A DNA stretch of 54,890 bases from DATLYH01 sp035575035 (lineage in GTDB: Bacteria; Planctomycetota; Planctomycetia; Gemmatales; Gemmataceae): NCBI GenBank assembly GCA_035575035.1, contig DATLYH010000138.1:1-54890 (forward strand), read 5' to 3'. Position 1 is the stretch's first letter, and each line of letters opens with the position of its first letter. The notes beneath the pieces are model-generated. The model saw only the letters and a program-made list of their open reading frames with translations. It made no database searches and was not told the origin of the DNA. The translations under genes were made by a program, and so were the position numbers. This document shows, one piece after another, positions 1-9,200 of this stretch.

Positions 1-1
1 G

Positions 2-3000
2 GTGATGCTGGCCGCCGAGCACCTGCCGCTGGAGTTGTCGTTCCGCCGGATGGGGAAGGATGCCCGCCTGGCGGTGTTCTGGTCGGGACCTCAGTTCGGG
101 CTGGAGCCAATCCCGCCGCGCTTCCTTTTCCACCCGCGCGAGCACTTGGTCAATCGCGATTTCGAGCGCGGCCAACTCCTGGCCCGGGTGCTGCGCTGCG
201 CGGGGTGTCACGCCGGGGAACCGCCCCCGCCGCCGGCGCCCGCGCTCGACCGCCTGGCGGGCAACCTCTCGCGGTCATGGCTGGTCCGCTGGCTGACCGC
301 CGGCGAACACCCCGCGCCGGATCAACAAAAACGGGAAGAGCCGATGTCGCCCCGACGGATGCCGGCGTTCGGCATGTCGGCTGCGCAGGCGGAGGCCATC
401 GCCGACTGGCTACTGACACCGCGAGGGCCAGACCGCTCCGAGTTGGTCCTGCCGCCGTGGGAAGAGCCGCCGAACGAAAAGCCGGCAAAGAAAGGAAAGA
501 AAGCTCCTCCTCCAAAACCTCGACCGGATGCCAAAACGGGCGAACAGCTATTCCTGACGCTGGGCTGTCTGGCCTGTCACAGCTGGCGCGACCACGGCGC
601 CAGCGGTTGGCTCGGCGGCGGCGACCTGACCCGCATCGCTGACAAGCGCCCGCCCGGCTTCTTCGCCGCCTGGTTGGCCGATCCTGCCCGGCTCAACCGC
701 GACCACCGCATGCCGGTGTTCACCCTGTCCAGCGCGGAGCGGACCTCGCTCGCCCTGTTCCTCGCAGCGCAGAAGTCGGGGTCCGGAACAGACGATTTGG
801 CCCCGCACGAGTCGGCCGAGCGGCGCGCCGAGGGAAGGAAGCTCGTCGGCCAATTCGGCTGCATTGCCTGTCACCGGCTGCCCGAGGAGGCCGGGGCGGA
901 GTCTTCTGAGCCCCGGCTACCCAACCTAGCCAAATCCGCACCCGCCCCGCGCCTGGGCGAACAGAGCAACTGGCGGCAATCCTGCCTGGGCGATCCCAAC
1001 CCGGTGAAGCACCGCCCCGGTTATCGACTAAGTGAGGCCGACGCCCGCGCTGTGCGCCTGTATTACACTCGCCGTCGGGAGGCACTGGGGGAGCGGCCGG
1101 TGCTCGACGGCCAGCTGCTGCTGGCAGAGCACAACTGCCTTGCCTGCCACGCGCGGGAAGGGGCGCGCGAGGCCATCCCGCTATTGCCGCCGTTGCTGAC
1201 GGACAAGCTCATGGCCGCATCGGAGCATTACGGCGAATTGGCCGCACGGCTGCCTGCCCTGACGCCGCCGGCGCTCAACAGTGTCGGCGACAAGCTCACC
1301 GACCAGGCCCTGGCCGATGCGATCAGTCGCCGTGGCGAGCCGCACCGCCCTTATCTCCAGGTGCGCATGCCGCGCTTCCGGTTGCGGGACGATGAGCTAA
1401 AGGCGCTGGTGAAGCACCTGGTCGCCACCGACCGCATCCCGCCGCGCCACACGACCCGCCCACCAGCCAAGGCCCAGCAGGACCGCTATGTCCTGGCCGG
1501 CGGCCGGCTCGTCTCCAGCGACGGCTTCGGCTGCACCAGCTGCCATCAGGTCGGCCGCGTTGTGCCACCCGAGGTCCCGCTCAACGTGCGCGGGCCGGAC
1601 CTGTCGCTGCTCGGCCGCCGCATCCGCCGCGAGTGGTTCGACCGCTGGGTACGCAACCCCGCCCGGATTGTCCCGCGGATGGAGATGCCGTCGGTTCAGC
1701 TGCCCGTCTCCGGTGTGCTCGACGACCGGCTCGATGAGCAACTGGCCGCCGTCTGGCATGTGCTGAACCTTCCCGACTTCGAGCCGCCGCCCCCCAATCC
1801 CGTCCGCACGCTCCGCCACGATGGCAACCACCCCAGTGCCGAGCCGGTGATCATCACTGACCTGGTGGAGCACGACGGCCGGCTTCGGGTCCGCCCTTTC
1901 CTGGTGGGCCTGGCCAATCGCCACAATGTGCTGCTTGACCTGGAGGTCGGCAACCTGGCGCTGTGGACCGCAGGCGACACTGCCTGGCAGCGGACCCGGG
2001 GAAAGAACTGGTACTGGGAGTTGGCCGGCGCGCCCGTCCTCGATCCGGAGATCACCGGGTCCGACCTGGTGCTGGTGGCCGGTGGCCGGGAGCTGTCTCC
2101 CCAACCGCGGGAACAGTTCGTCGCCGAGGTCGATGGTTGGCAGACGGAGGGTCCCGCTGTCGTGCTGCACTATCGGTTACTGTTCGCCGCCGGGGGGAAG
2201 GCCGGGGCGAACGGCCTGACGCTTCAGGTTCAGCGCAGGCTCGCCCCGGTCGTGGCGGAAAAAGGCGGTCATCCGACGGGGTTCGCGCAGGAACTGTTGG
2301 TCGGACCGCTGCCGGCCGACTCTCGGATGCGGCTGCGGGTGCTTTCGGAAAAGGCCGCGGCGAGTGCGACACGATCGGCCGATGGTCGGGAGGTCCGCCT
2401 GGGGGATCGGTTCAACACCCGGATCGTCCTCCGGGAGCCGGCCAGCGCCGCGTTCTCGGCCGACGGGACAACGGTATGGCTTGATCCTGATGAAAAGGGG
2501 AACGCTCGCCTTGTGCTGCACTATCTGACGGAGGTGCCGCTCGACCGTTTTCCAAAGGTACCCGAGCCGCCGGTCGTGCGGAAGGGGGAACCGGTGGAGA
2601 TCGCGCCCGGTTTCCGCGGCGAGCGGCTGCCGCTGACGGCCCTGATCATGCCGAGCGGGTTGGCCTGGCGGCCGGACGGGCGGTTGGTGTTTGTGTCGCT
2701 GAAAGGCCAGGTCTTTGAAGCGGTCGATACCGACGGCGACGGCAGCGAAGATCGGTTGACGCTGCTGGCAGACGGCCTGCCCGCCCCTTACGGCATCAAC
2801 ACCGGCCCGGGTTACGTCGATGTCAGCGTCAAGTATGCTCTGCTGCGCATCGGGGACATGGGGCTATCGGGCCGGCGCATCCAGGTGATCGCGTCCGGCT
2901 GGGGCTATAGCTCCGATTACCACGACTGGGCCGTCGGCCTGCCGCGGAACGAGCGCGGCGAGTACTTCCTCGGCATTCCCTGCCAGCAGGACCAGCGCCC

Positions 3001-3979
3001 TCTCATCGCCGCCCGGTTCCACGGCAACGTTCTGAAGTTAGTGCCGCGCCGACCAACGGCCGATGACCCACGGCTGTTCGCGCTGGAGCCGATCTCGGCG
3101 GGGCACCGCTTCCCGATGGGGCTGGCGCTGGACCGCAACGGCGAGTTGTTCGTCACCGACAACCAGGGGAATTACAATCCCTTCAACGAGCTGAACCATG
3201 TCCGGCCGGGGGCCCACTTCGGTTTCATCAACACCCTCGACCGGGACAAGCCGGTCCCTCCGCTGACGCCGCCGGCCATCAACATCCCACACCCCTGGAC
3301 GCGGAGCGTCAACGGTATCTGCTTCCTCGACACGCCGAAGGAACTCCGTGCCCGCCTGAGCCGCGCCGTCTTCGGGCCACTGGAAGGGCACCTGATCGGC
3401 TGCGAGTACGACACCCGGCGGTTGATTCGGATGACGTTGCAGCGGGTCGGCGACACCTTCCAGGGAGCCGCCTATCCGTTGAGCATCCCGCCGCGCGACC
3501 CGGCCCGCGGTTTCATGGGGCCGATCGTCTGCGCCGTCTCGCCGCGGGGTGAACTGTACGTTGGCAGCATCCGCGATAGCGGCTGGGGGGCGGGGAACAA
3601 CCTAGGCGAGATCGTCCGGGTGCGAATCGAGCCCGATCAACTCGGCAACGGCATCGCCGAGGTGCGGGCGACCGCCGACGGCTTCACCATCGACTTCTTC
3701 GGGCCGATCGACCGCCAGCGAGCCGCCGAGGCGGAGAGCTACACGATCCAGTCATACCGCCGAATCTCGACCCCGGCCTACGGCGGCCCCGATGTAGATC
3801 GCCGCACGGAGAAAGTGACCGGGGTAGCCGTGGCCCCGGATGGCCGCCGGGTGACGCTGCGGCTGACCGAGCTACGCCCCGGCTTCGTGTACGAAATTCG
3901 CCTGAAGAACCTCGCCCCCGGCGGCGGAGATTTCCATCCGGCCGAGGCGCACTACACCCTGCGCGTCATCCCGAAATGA
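2..3979 (+). CDS. Multi-heme c-type cytochrome fused to dehydrogenase-like beta-propeller (5' partial)
   Basis: The frame is open from the left edge of the window, so the true start and any signal peptide lie upstream; 1325 residues are visible. Five CxxCH heme-attachment motifs are present, at residues about 66-70 (CAGCH), 189-193 (CLACH), 287-291 (CIACH), 379-383 (CLACH) and 511-515 (CTSCH), so this is an exported multi-heme protein. From about residue 860 to 1200 the sequence resembles the soluble glucose/sorbosone dehydrogenase type of beta-propeller (PSGLAWRPDGRL, GLALDRNGELFVTDNQGN). The middle part (about 590-850) I cannot assign. Fusions of this kind are widespread in Planctomycetes and are thought to couple periplasmic sugar oxidation to electron transfer; the substrate here is unknown. 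Cofactor binding by the propeller is inferred from its family only. Confidence 0.85.
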   Translation: MMLAAEHLPLELSFRRMGKDARLAVFWSGPQFGLEPIPPRFLFHPREHLVNRDFERGQLLARVLRCAGCHAGEPPPPPAPALDRLAGNLSRSWLVRWLTAGEHPAPDQQKREEPMSPRRMPAFGMSAAQAEAIADWLLTPRGPDRSELVLPPWEEPPNEKPAKKGKKAPPPKPRPDAKTGEQLFLTLGCLACHSWRDHGASGWLGGGDLTRIADKRPPGFFAAWLADPARLNRDHRMPVFTLSSAERTSLALFLAAQKSGSGTDDLAPHESAERRAEGRKLVGQFGCIACHRLPEEAGAESSEPRLPNLAKSAPAPRLGEQSNWRQSCLGDPNPVKHRPGYRLSEADARAVRLYYTRRREALGERPVLDGQLLLAEHNCLACHAREGAREAIPLLPPLLTDKLMAASEHYGELAARLPALTPPALNSVGDKLTDQALADAISRRGEPHRPYLQVRMPRFRLRDDELKALVKHLVATDRIPPRHTTRPPAKAQQDRYVLAGGRLVSSDGFGCTSCHQVGRVVPPEVPLNVRGPDLSLLGRRIRREWFDRWVRNPARIVPRMEMPSVQLPVSGVLDDRLDEQLAAVWHVLNLPDFEPPPPNPVRTLRHDGNHPSAEPVIITDLVEHDGRLRVRPFLVGLANRHNVLLDLEVGNLALWTAGDTAWQRTRGKNWYWELAGAPVLDPEITGSDLVLVAGGRELSPQPREQFVAEVDGWQTEGPAVVLHYRLLFAAGGKAGANGLTLQVQRRLAPVVAEKGGHPTGFAQELLVGPLPADSRMRLRVLSEKAAASATRSADGREVRLGDRFNTRIVLREPASAAFSADGTTVWLDPDEKGNARLVLHYLTEVPLDRFPKVPEPPVVRKGEPVEIAPGFRGERLPLTALIMPSGLAWRPDGRLVFVSLKGQVFEAVDTDGDGSEDRLTLLADGLPAPYGINTGPGYVDVSVKYALLRIGDMGLSGRRIQVIASGWGYSSDYHDWAVGLPRNERGEYFLGIPCQQDQRPLIAARFHGNVLKLVPRRPTADDPRLFALEPISAGHRFPMGLALDRNGELFVTDNQGNYNPFNELNHVRPGAHFGFINTLDRDKPVPPLTPPAINIPHPWTRSVNGICFLDTPKELRARLSRAVFGPLEGHLIGCEYDTRRLIRMTLQRVGDTFQGAAYPLSIPPRDPARGFMGPIVCAVSPRGELYVGSIRDSGWGAGNNLGEIVRVRIEPDQLGNGIAEVRATADGFTIDFFGPIDRQRAAEAESYTIQSYRRISTPAYGGPDVDRRTEKVTGVAVAPDGRRVTLRLTELRPGFVYEIRLKNLAPGGGDFHPAEAHYTLRVIPK

Positions 3980-4123
3980 GTCCGATGGGGCGATGGAGGA
4001 TGGTCGGTGCTCCGTGTGCCGTCCGCCACGGCAGAGGGAACGTCGTAGCCGAATTCGGCTACCGCTCCCGTTCACAATGGTCGGGCCCATCAATGATTCG
4101 ATCCATCGGCATCTTCCCTGTGG

Positions 4124-4152
4124 TGGACTACCTGCCGACTCCCCCTTATACT
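4124..4152 (+). promoter_or_regulatory. Candidate sigma70-like promoter for the DUF1080 gene
   Basis: TGGACT at 4124-4129 and TATACT at 4147-4152 are separated by 17 bases and match the -35 and -10 consensus at 4 of 6 and 5 of 6 positions. Transcription would begin near 4158, about 40 bases before the ATG at 4199. This is a consensus match only. Confidence 0.35.
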
Positions 4153-4198
4153 CATGAAGAATGCGACATCCGTTACCTGTCCATGAGGGGGGCTGCCG

Positions 4199-4891
4199 AT
4201 GAGTGATCGTCTGGGGGCAATCCTGGCCGGCGTGGCGGGCCTGGCGCTGCTGGCGGCGCCGGCCCGGGGAGCGGACAACGAGCTGACTCCGGCAGAGAAA
4301 AACGACGGCTGGATTCTGTTATTCAATGGCAAGGACCTGACCGGCTGGCACCGCACTAGCCCCGGCTTCGGGACCTGGAAGGTCGAGGACGGTGCCATCT
4401 GCCTGACAGGCCGCGGCGGCGGCATGCTCTACACCGACGAGCGGTACGACAACTTCATCCTCAAGGTCGATTTCAAGATGAGTCCGCGCTGCAACAGCGG
4501 TGTCTTCGTCCGTGTCGGCGACCCGAAAACCCCGGTCCAGACCGGCCTGGAGGTGCAAGTGCTGGACGACCAGGGCCGCAAGCCAACCCGCAACTCCTGC
4601 GGCGCCATCTACGACCTGGTGGCCCCGTCCAAGGCGGTGACCAGGCCGGCCGGCGAGTGGAATACCTTCGTCATCACCTGCAACAAGAACCTGATCACCG
4701 TCGAACTGAACGGCGAGAAGATCTGCGCGATGAACGTGGACGAGTGGGACAAGCCGGGCCTCCGCCCCGACGGCTCCAAGCACAAGTACCAGCTGGCCAT
4801 CAAGGACTTCCCGCGCAAGGGGCTGATCGGCTTCCAGGACCACGGCACTCCCGTATGCTATAAGAACATCAAGCTGAAACCGCTCAAGTAG
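4199..4891 (+). CDS. DUF1080 (3-keto-disaccharide hydrolase-type) secreted protein
   Basis: A 230-residue protein. The first 24 residues form a signal peptide ending in a typical AxA site (LLAAPARGAD). The mature part is a single DUF1080 domain, a concanavalin-like beta-sandwich recognisable by WILLFNGKDLTGWH near residue 40, the CNSGVFVR stretch near 100 and the terminal GLIGFQDHG near 215. Members of this family, very numerous in Planctomycetes, have been linked to hydrolysis of 3-keto-glycosides, but most are uncharacterised and the substrate here cannot be read from the sequence. The length is that of a stand-alone DUF1080 domain. The gene lies alone, 219 bases after the cytochrome gene, and its stop codon is the first base triplet of a long hairpin (4889-4973). 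The ATG at 4199 follows a G-rich stretch that can act as ribosome binding site. Confidence 0.9.
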   Translation: MSDRLGAILAGVAGLALLAAPARGADNELTPAEKNDGWILLFNGKDLTGWHRTSPGFGTWKVEDGAICLTGRGGGMLYTDERYDNFILKVDFKMSPRCNSGVFVRVGDPKTPVQTGLEVQVLDDQGRKPTRNSCGAIYDLVAPSKAVTRPAGEWNTFVITCNKNLITVELNGEKICAMNVDEWDKPGLRPDGSKHKYQLAIKDFPRKGLIGFQDHGTPVCYKNIKLKPLK

Positions 4892-4973
4892 TCCGTGGTC
4901 CGTAGTCAGCAGTCCGTAGCAAAGACCGGGCGAGCACCTGACTACGGACCACGGACTACGGACTACGGACTGC
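4889..4973 (+). repeat. Intergenic 7-nt-period inverted repeat starting at a stop codon
   Basis: The segment 4889-4908 is the exact reverse complement of 4939-4958 (20 bp), with a 30-base loop; the stem begins with the TAG stop codon of the DUF1080 gene. The right arm is a run of heptamers of the type ACTACGG/ACCACGG. A second pair, 4909-4919 with 4963-4973 (11 bp), lies in the order A-B-A'-B', so the two helices could form a pseudoknot or compete. There is no T-tract. It probably acts as a terminator or 3'-end stabiliser; related elements occur at 11082-11134 and 22636-22701. Confidence 0.8.
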
Positions 4974-4974
4974 T

Positions 4975-6204
4975 ATGCAAAACGAACCCAACACCTCGCA
5001 GATGCCGTTCCGGATCGACGTGGCCGACCGGGTCAAGCGGCTGCCGCCGTACCTGTTCGGTAAGATCAACGACCTGAAGTACCGTAAGCGGCGCGACGGC
5101 GTGGATGTTATTGACCTGGGCATGGGCAATCCGACCGACGTGCCGGCGCAGCTGGTCATCGACAAGCTCTGCGAGGCCGCCCACGACGAGCGCAACCACC
5201 GCTATTCGGTGAGCAAGGGGCTATACAACCTGCGCCGCGAGGTGGCCCTGCGCTACGCCCGCCGCTACGATGTCGCGCTTGATCCCGAAACCGAGGTGCT
5301 GGCCGGGCTCGGCTCCAAGGAAGTCTTTAGCCATATGTGCCTGGCGCTGCTGGGGCCCGGCGACACCGCCATCGTGCCGGCGCCGTCATTCCCGGTCCAC
5401 GTCTACGCCGTCGCCCTGGCGTCGGGCAACGTCATCAGCCTTGACTGCACCCAGCCCGACCGCTTTCTTTCCCACGTTGCCCAGGTGGCTGAGCACCTCT
5501 ATCCCCGGCCCAAGGTGCTGATCCTCAACTTCCCCCACAACCCGACCACTACCGTGGTCGAGCGCGACTTTTTTGTAGACGTGGTTGCCCTGGCCCGCCG
5601 TTTCGGCTTCATGGTCATTCATGATTTTGCTTACGGCGACGTCTGTTTCGACGGCTACCGGGCGCCGAGCTTCCTGAGCGTGCCGGGGGCCAAGGAGGTC
5701 GGTGTCGAGACGACGACCATGAGCAAGGGGTACAACATGGCCGGCTGGCGGCTCGGCTTCTGCGCCGGCAACGCTGAGATGATCCGGGCCCTGGCGACGA
5801 TTAAGGGCTATTACGACTACGGCATCTTCCAGCCGATCCAGATCGCCGGTATCCTGGCGTTGCGGCACTGCGAGGACCTGGTGGAACGACAGGCGGCCGT
5901 CTACCAGCGCCGCCGCGATGTGTTGGTCGAGGGACTGACGCGGCTCGGCTGGGAAGTGGAGAAGCCGAAGGCGACCATGTTCGTGTGGGCGCGGTATCCG
6001 GCCGAATGGCGCCAGCGGATGGGCTCAATCGACTTCGCCATGAAACTGTTGGAGGAGGCGGAGGTGGCGGTCAGCCCCGGCCGCGGCTTCGGCGAGGCAG
6101 GCGAGGGCTATCTCCGCCTGGCCCTGGTCGAGAACGAGCAACGGCTGCGGCAGGCAGTCCGGCAGATCGGTCGCTGCCTCCGCAGCGAGAGAGCAGCCGG
6201 CTGA
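4975..6204 (+). CDS. alaC: PLP-dependent aminotransferase, AlaC-like (fold type I)
   Basis: A 409-residue class I/II aminotransferase. It would transfer an amino group between an amino acid and a 2-oxo acid with pyridoxal phosphate; the closest family I recognise is AlaC (glutamate-pyruvate transaminase), with LL-diaminopimelate aminotransferases as the alternative. The N-terminal part (LPPYLFGKINDLKYRKR, DVIDLGMGNPT, HRYSVSKGL) follows the AlaC pattern. Visible active-site residues are Asn189 in NFPHNPT, Asp217 and Tyr220 in HDFAYGD, the PLP lysine Lys251 in TMSKGYNMAGWR, and Arg259. The start at 4975 lies directly against the preceding hairpin, with no clear ribosome binding site; Met10 is an alternative start. 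The length is typical. The choice of AlaC over other subfamilies is moderately sure, the aminotransferase call very sure. Confidence 0.85.
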   Translation: MQNEPNTSQMPFRIDVADRVKRLPPYLFGKINDLKYRKRRDGVDVIDLGMGNPTDVPAQLVIDKLCEAAHDERNHRYSVSKGLYNLRREVALRYARRYDVALDPETEVLAGLGSKEVFSHMCLALLGPGDTAIVPAPSFPVHVYAVALASGNVISLDCTQPDRFLSHVAQVAEHLYPRPKVLILNFPHNPTTTVVERDFFVDVVALARRFGFMVIHDFAYGDVCFDGYRAPSFLSVPGAKEVGVETTTMSKGYNMAGWRLGFCAGNAEMIRALATIKGYYDYGIFQPIQIAGILALRHCEDLVERQAAVYQRRRDVLVEGLTRLGWEVEKPKATMFVWARYPAEWRQRMGSIDFAMKLLEEAEVAVSPGRGFGEAGEGYLRLALVENEQRLRQAVRQIGRCLRSERAAG

Positions 6205-6207
6205 TCT

Positions 6208-6234
6208 GTGGCACCGGCTGACAGCCGGTGCCAC
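6208..6234. terminator. Perfect 12-bp hairpin between convergent genes
   Basis: The arms 6208-6219 and 6223-6234 are perfectly complementary and enclose a 3-base loop (GAC). It sits between the stop of the aminotransferase (6204) and the stop of the minus-strand SBBP gene (6255). No T-tract follows on either strand, so the terminator role is inferred from position and stability. Confidence 0.55.
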
Positions 6235-6254
6235 GTCATGGGAGCCGGGTACCG

Positions 6255-9200
6255 TCAACTCTTGACCTCAATCTCACGCACGGTAGACCAGGCGCCTGGA
6301 TTGCCCGCGGCATCATTGGCCCGCACCCGCCACCACATCTTCTTGGTCGGCAAGGTGCTGGTGCTGTACGTGGAAGGAGTCACAGTTTGACTGACGATCT
6401 GCGGCGCCGAGAATGTGTTCGAATCGTCAATCTGGATGGTGTAGGAAGCGGCACCGCTCACGTCGCTCCAGTCAAAGGTGATTGTCTGCCCCGGACTGAA
6501 GCGCGCCCCGTTGCTGGGGAACATCAGGGTCGGCGCCGGCAGGGGGCCGGTGGGTGCCGTCACAGTCAAGTTGGCTGATTGACTTGTATCGGCCATAGTG
6601 GCGGTGATCATGACGGTCGTGTTTGAAGCGACCGAGCTGGTGGTCACCGTGAAACTGGCACTGGTAGCGCCGGCGGGAACAGTCACGCTGGCGGGGACCC
6701 GGGCGACCGCCGTGTTGCTGCTGGCCAGCTTCACCACGATCCCACCGGCAGGGGCGGTGAAGTTGAGCGTCACGGTCCCCTGGGCGGAGCTGCCGCCGCT
6801 CACGCTCGTCGGACTCAGCGTCAGTGACGACACTGCCGAGCCGACTGGCAACAGCGTCAGCCGCGTCGCCAGCGTGATGCTGCGGCTGGCGAAGATCGGC
6901 AGCCAGGTCGGCGTCGATACCGGTTGGGTCGTGATCGGGAAGGTCGTGCTGTTGGCACCCTCCGGGATGAGGACGCTTGCCGGCACGGACGCCCGGGAGA
7001 GGTCGCCGCTGGCCAGGGTGACCAGTGCGCCGCCGGTCCCGGCCCGCCAACCGGAGGGGAGCGCAACCGTCCCCTGCGTTGAGCTACCCCCGATGACGAC
7101 ACTGGGGCTCAGGACAAGACTGTTGAGTTCCGGCGATTTGTCGGTCTCGGCCACGTACACCGAGGCCGCCTCGAGCACACCGGCGTACTCGGCCACGACC
7201 CCGGAGCCGCCCCGGCCGGGCCCCGCCGTCACCGTGAAGGTCACACTGGTGCTCCCTTCGGGCACGGTCACGCTGGCCGGGACGAAGATATTGTCGGGGT
7301 ACACACTGGCCAGGGAGATCACCGCACCGCCGGCCGGAGCCGGGTTGCTTAACGTGACCGTGAGCTGACCGGTGGGGTTGGCCCAGAGCTCGGCGGGGGA
7401 AAGGGCGAGGGGCGGCGTTGACGTCGATGTCGAAGGCGGGGGCGGGACCGGTGCTCGCGGCTCGCCGTTCTTCAACTCCAGACTCCAGGCGCCGGACCAG
7501 GGACCGACCGTGATGTCGTTGGCCAGGCGGACCCGCCACCAGTAGCGGCCTTCCGGCAGGTTCAGTTTGTGCTGCGACTTGGTGAGGTAAGAAACGAGGA
7601 TGCTTCTGCCGCTGCTGAAGTCGCTCCGCGTGTCCACCTGGAGCTGGTAGTACCTGGCGTTGGCCACTTCCTGCCAGGCAAAGGTGATTTCGCCGGGCGC
7701 GAACTTGCCGCCGTTAGGGGGGCTGCTCAGGGTAGGGGCGGGCGACACCGGAGGATCAACGGCGTTGAGGGAGCGCACCTCCGACCACGGACCAAGGTTG
7801 CCCGCCCGGTCCAGAGCCTGCACCCGCCAGTACCAGGTTCCGTTCTGGTTGACGTCGAATCCCTTGACCACCAGCGAAGCGGGCAGCCACGGCTCGAACC
7901 AGCCGCGCAGCTCGGCGGCGATGTCGTTGGTGAACGTCGGGTTCGGGCTGAGCTGCAAGTGGTAGGCGGCGATCCCGGATTCGTCGGCCACGTCAGTCCA
8001 GTCGAAGGGCACATTCAGAATGGGCACGGCAAAGGTTGCCCCGTCGGACGGCCAGCGCAGCTGCGGTGCCGGCGGCGGTGTCACGTCCGTGGTCGCATTT
8101 GGCTCCAGGGTGAGCCGGGCCACGAAGGCATCGTAAGCGAGGGTGCCGGGGGTGGCGCCGCCGCTCTCCTGACCGTCGGCGGCGTAGACCCGGTCGAAGG
8201 CACCCAGGGTTGTCGGAAAATCAGGCGAATTTGTCAACCCGCCGACGATGATCGACGTGCCGCCAACGTAAGCGGCGTCGAGGATGACGTCGCCGGCGTA
8301 GCCGCCGAGCAGGGTGGAATACAGCAGCCGGCTGCCGTCGCTGCTGATGCGGGCGGCGAACGCATCATACGTTCCCAGGCCGACCGTCTTGTTGGGGATC
8401 CGATCGTAAGCCCGTTCCGTGGTTGGCGGGTTGTTCACCGCGGTCGAGCCGACGATGATGGCGGCGCCCGTGTCATCAACCACCACGGCGGTAGCATTCT
8501 GGTTGCCCGGTGCCCCGAACAGGGTGGACCACAGCAGCGTGCCGGGGCCGGCCGCAGGGAAGCGGAAGCGTGTCACGAACGCCACCGACCCGTCCACCGG
8601 GGTAGGATGAATCCGCTGATAGGCCCCCACCGTGGTGGGGAAGTCGCCGGAACGGGTGAAACCGGCCACCGTCACCAACTCCGGATTGGTGGGATCGAAC
8701 GTCACGGCATTGGCCGACTCGAGGTGCTGAGCGCCGCCCAGGTAAGTGGAATACTTGAGGTCAGCAGTGCCGCCGCCATTGAGCGCCAGACGCGTGACAA
8801 AAGCGTCCCGGTTGCCTTGGTAGGTGGGTTGGAAGGCGTCCGGCGTGGTCGGGAACGCGGTGGAAGCGGTTTGCCCCGTCAGGGTCACGATTCCGTTTCC
8901 GTCCACGGTCATGGCGTAGACGCTGCCCGGGCCGATGAACGCCGAGTAGGTCAACTGCGTGCCCGTCGGATTGAACCGGGAGACGAACAGGCCCGGCTGG
9001 CCGGGGTAAGCGCCCGGGGTGGTGGGGAAGTCGGCCGAGTTGGCCGTCCCGGACACGATCACCGAACCGGAGGGGTCGTAGGCCACGTGCGACGCTATCT
9101 CCTGGCCTGCGTTGGGAGAGCCGGCCAGGTAAGTGCCAAACACCAGGCCGCTGCCGCTGGCGTTGAACTTGATGACGTAGGCATCGTAGTCGCCGCTGCA

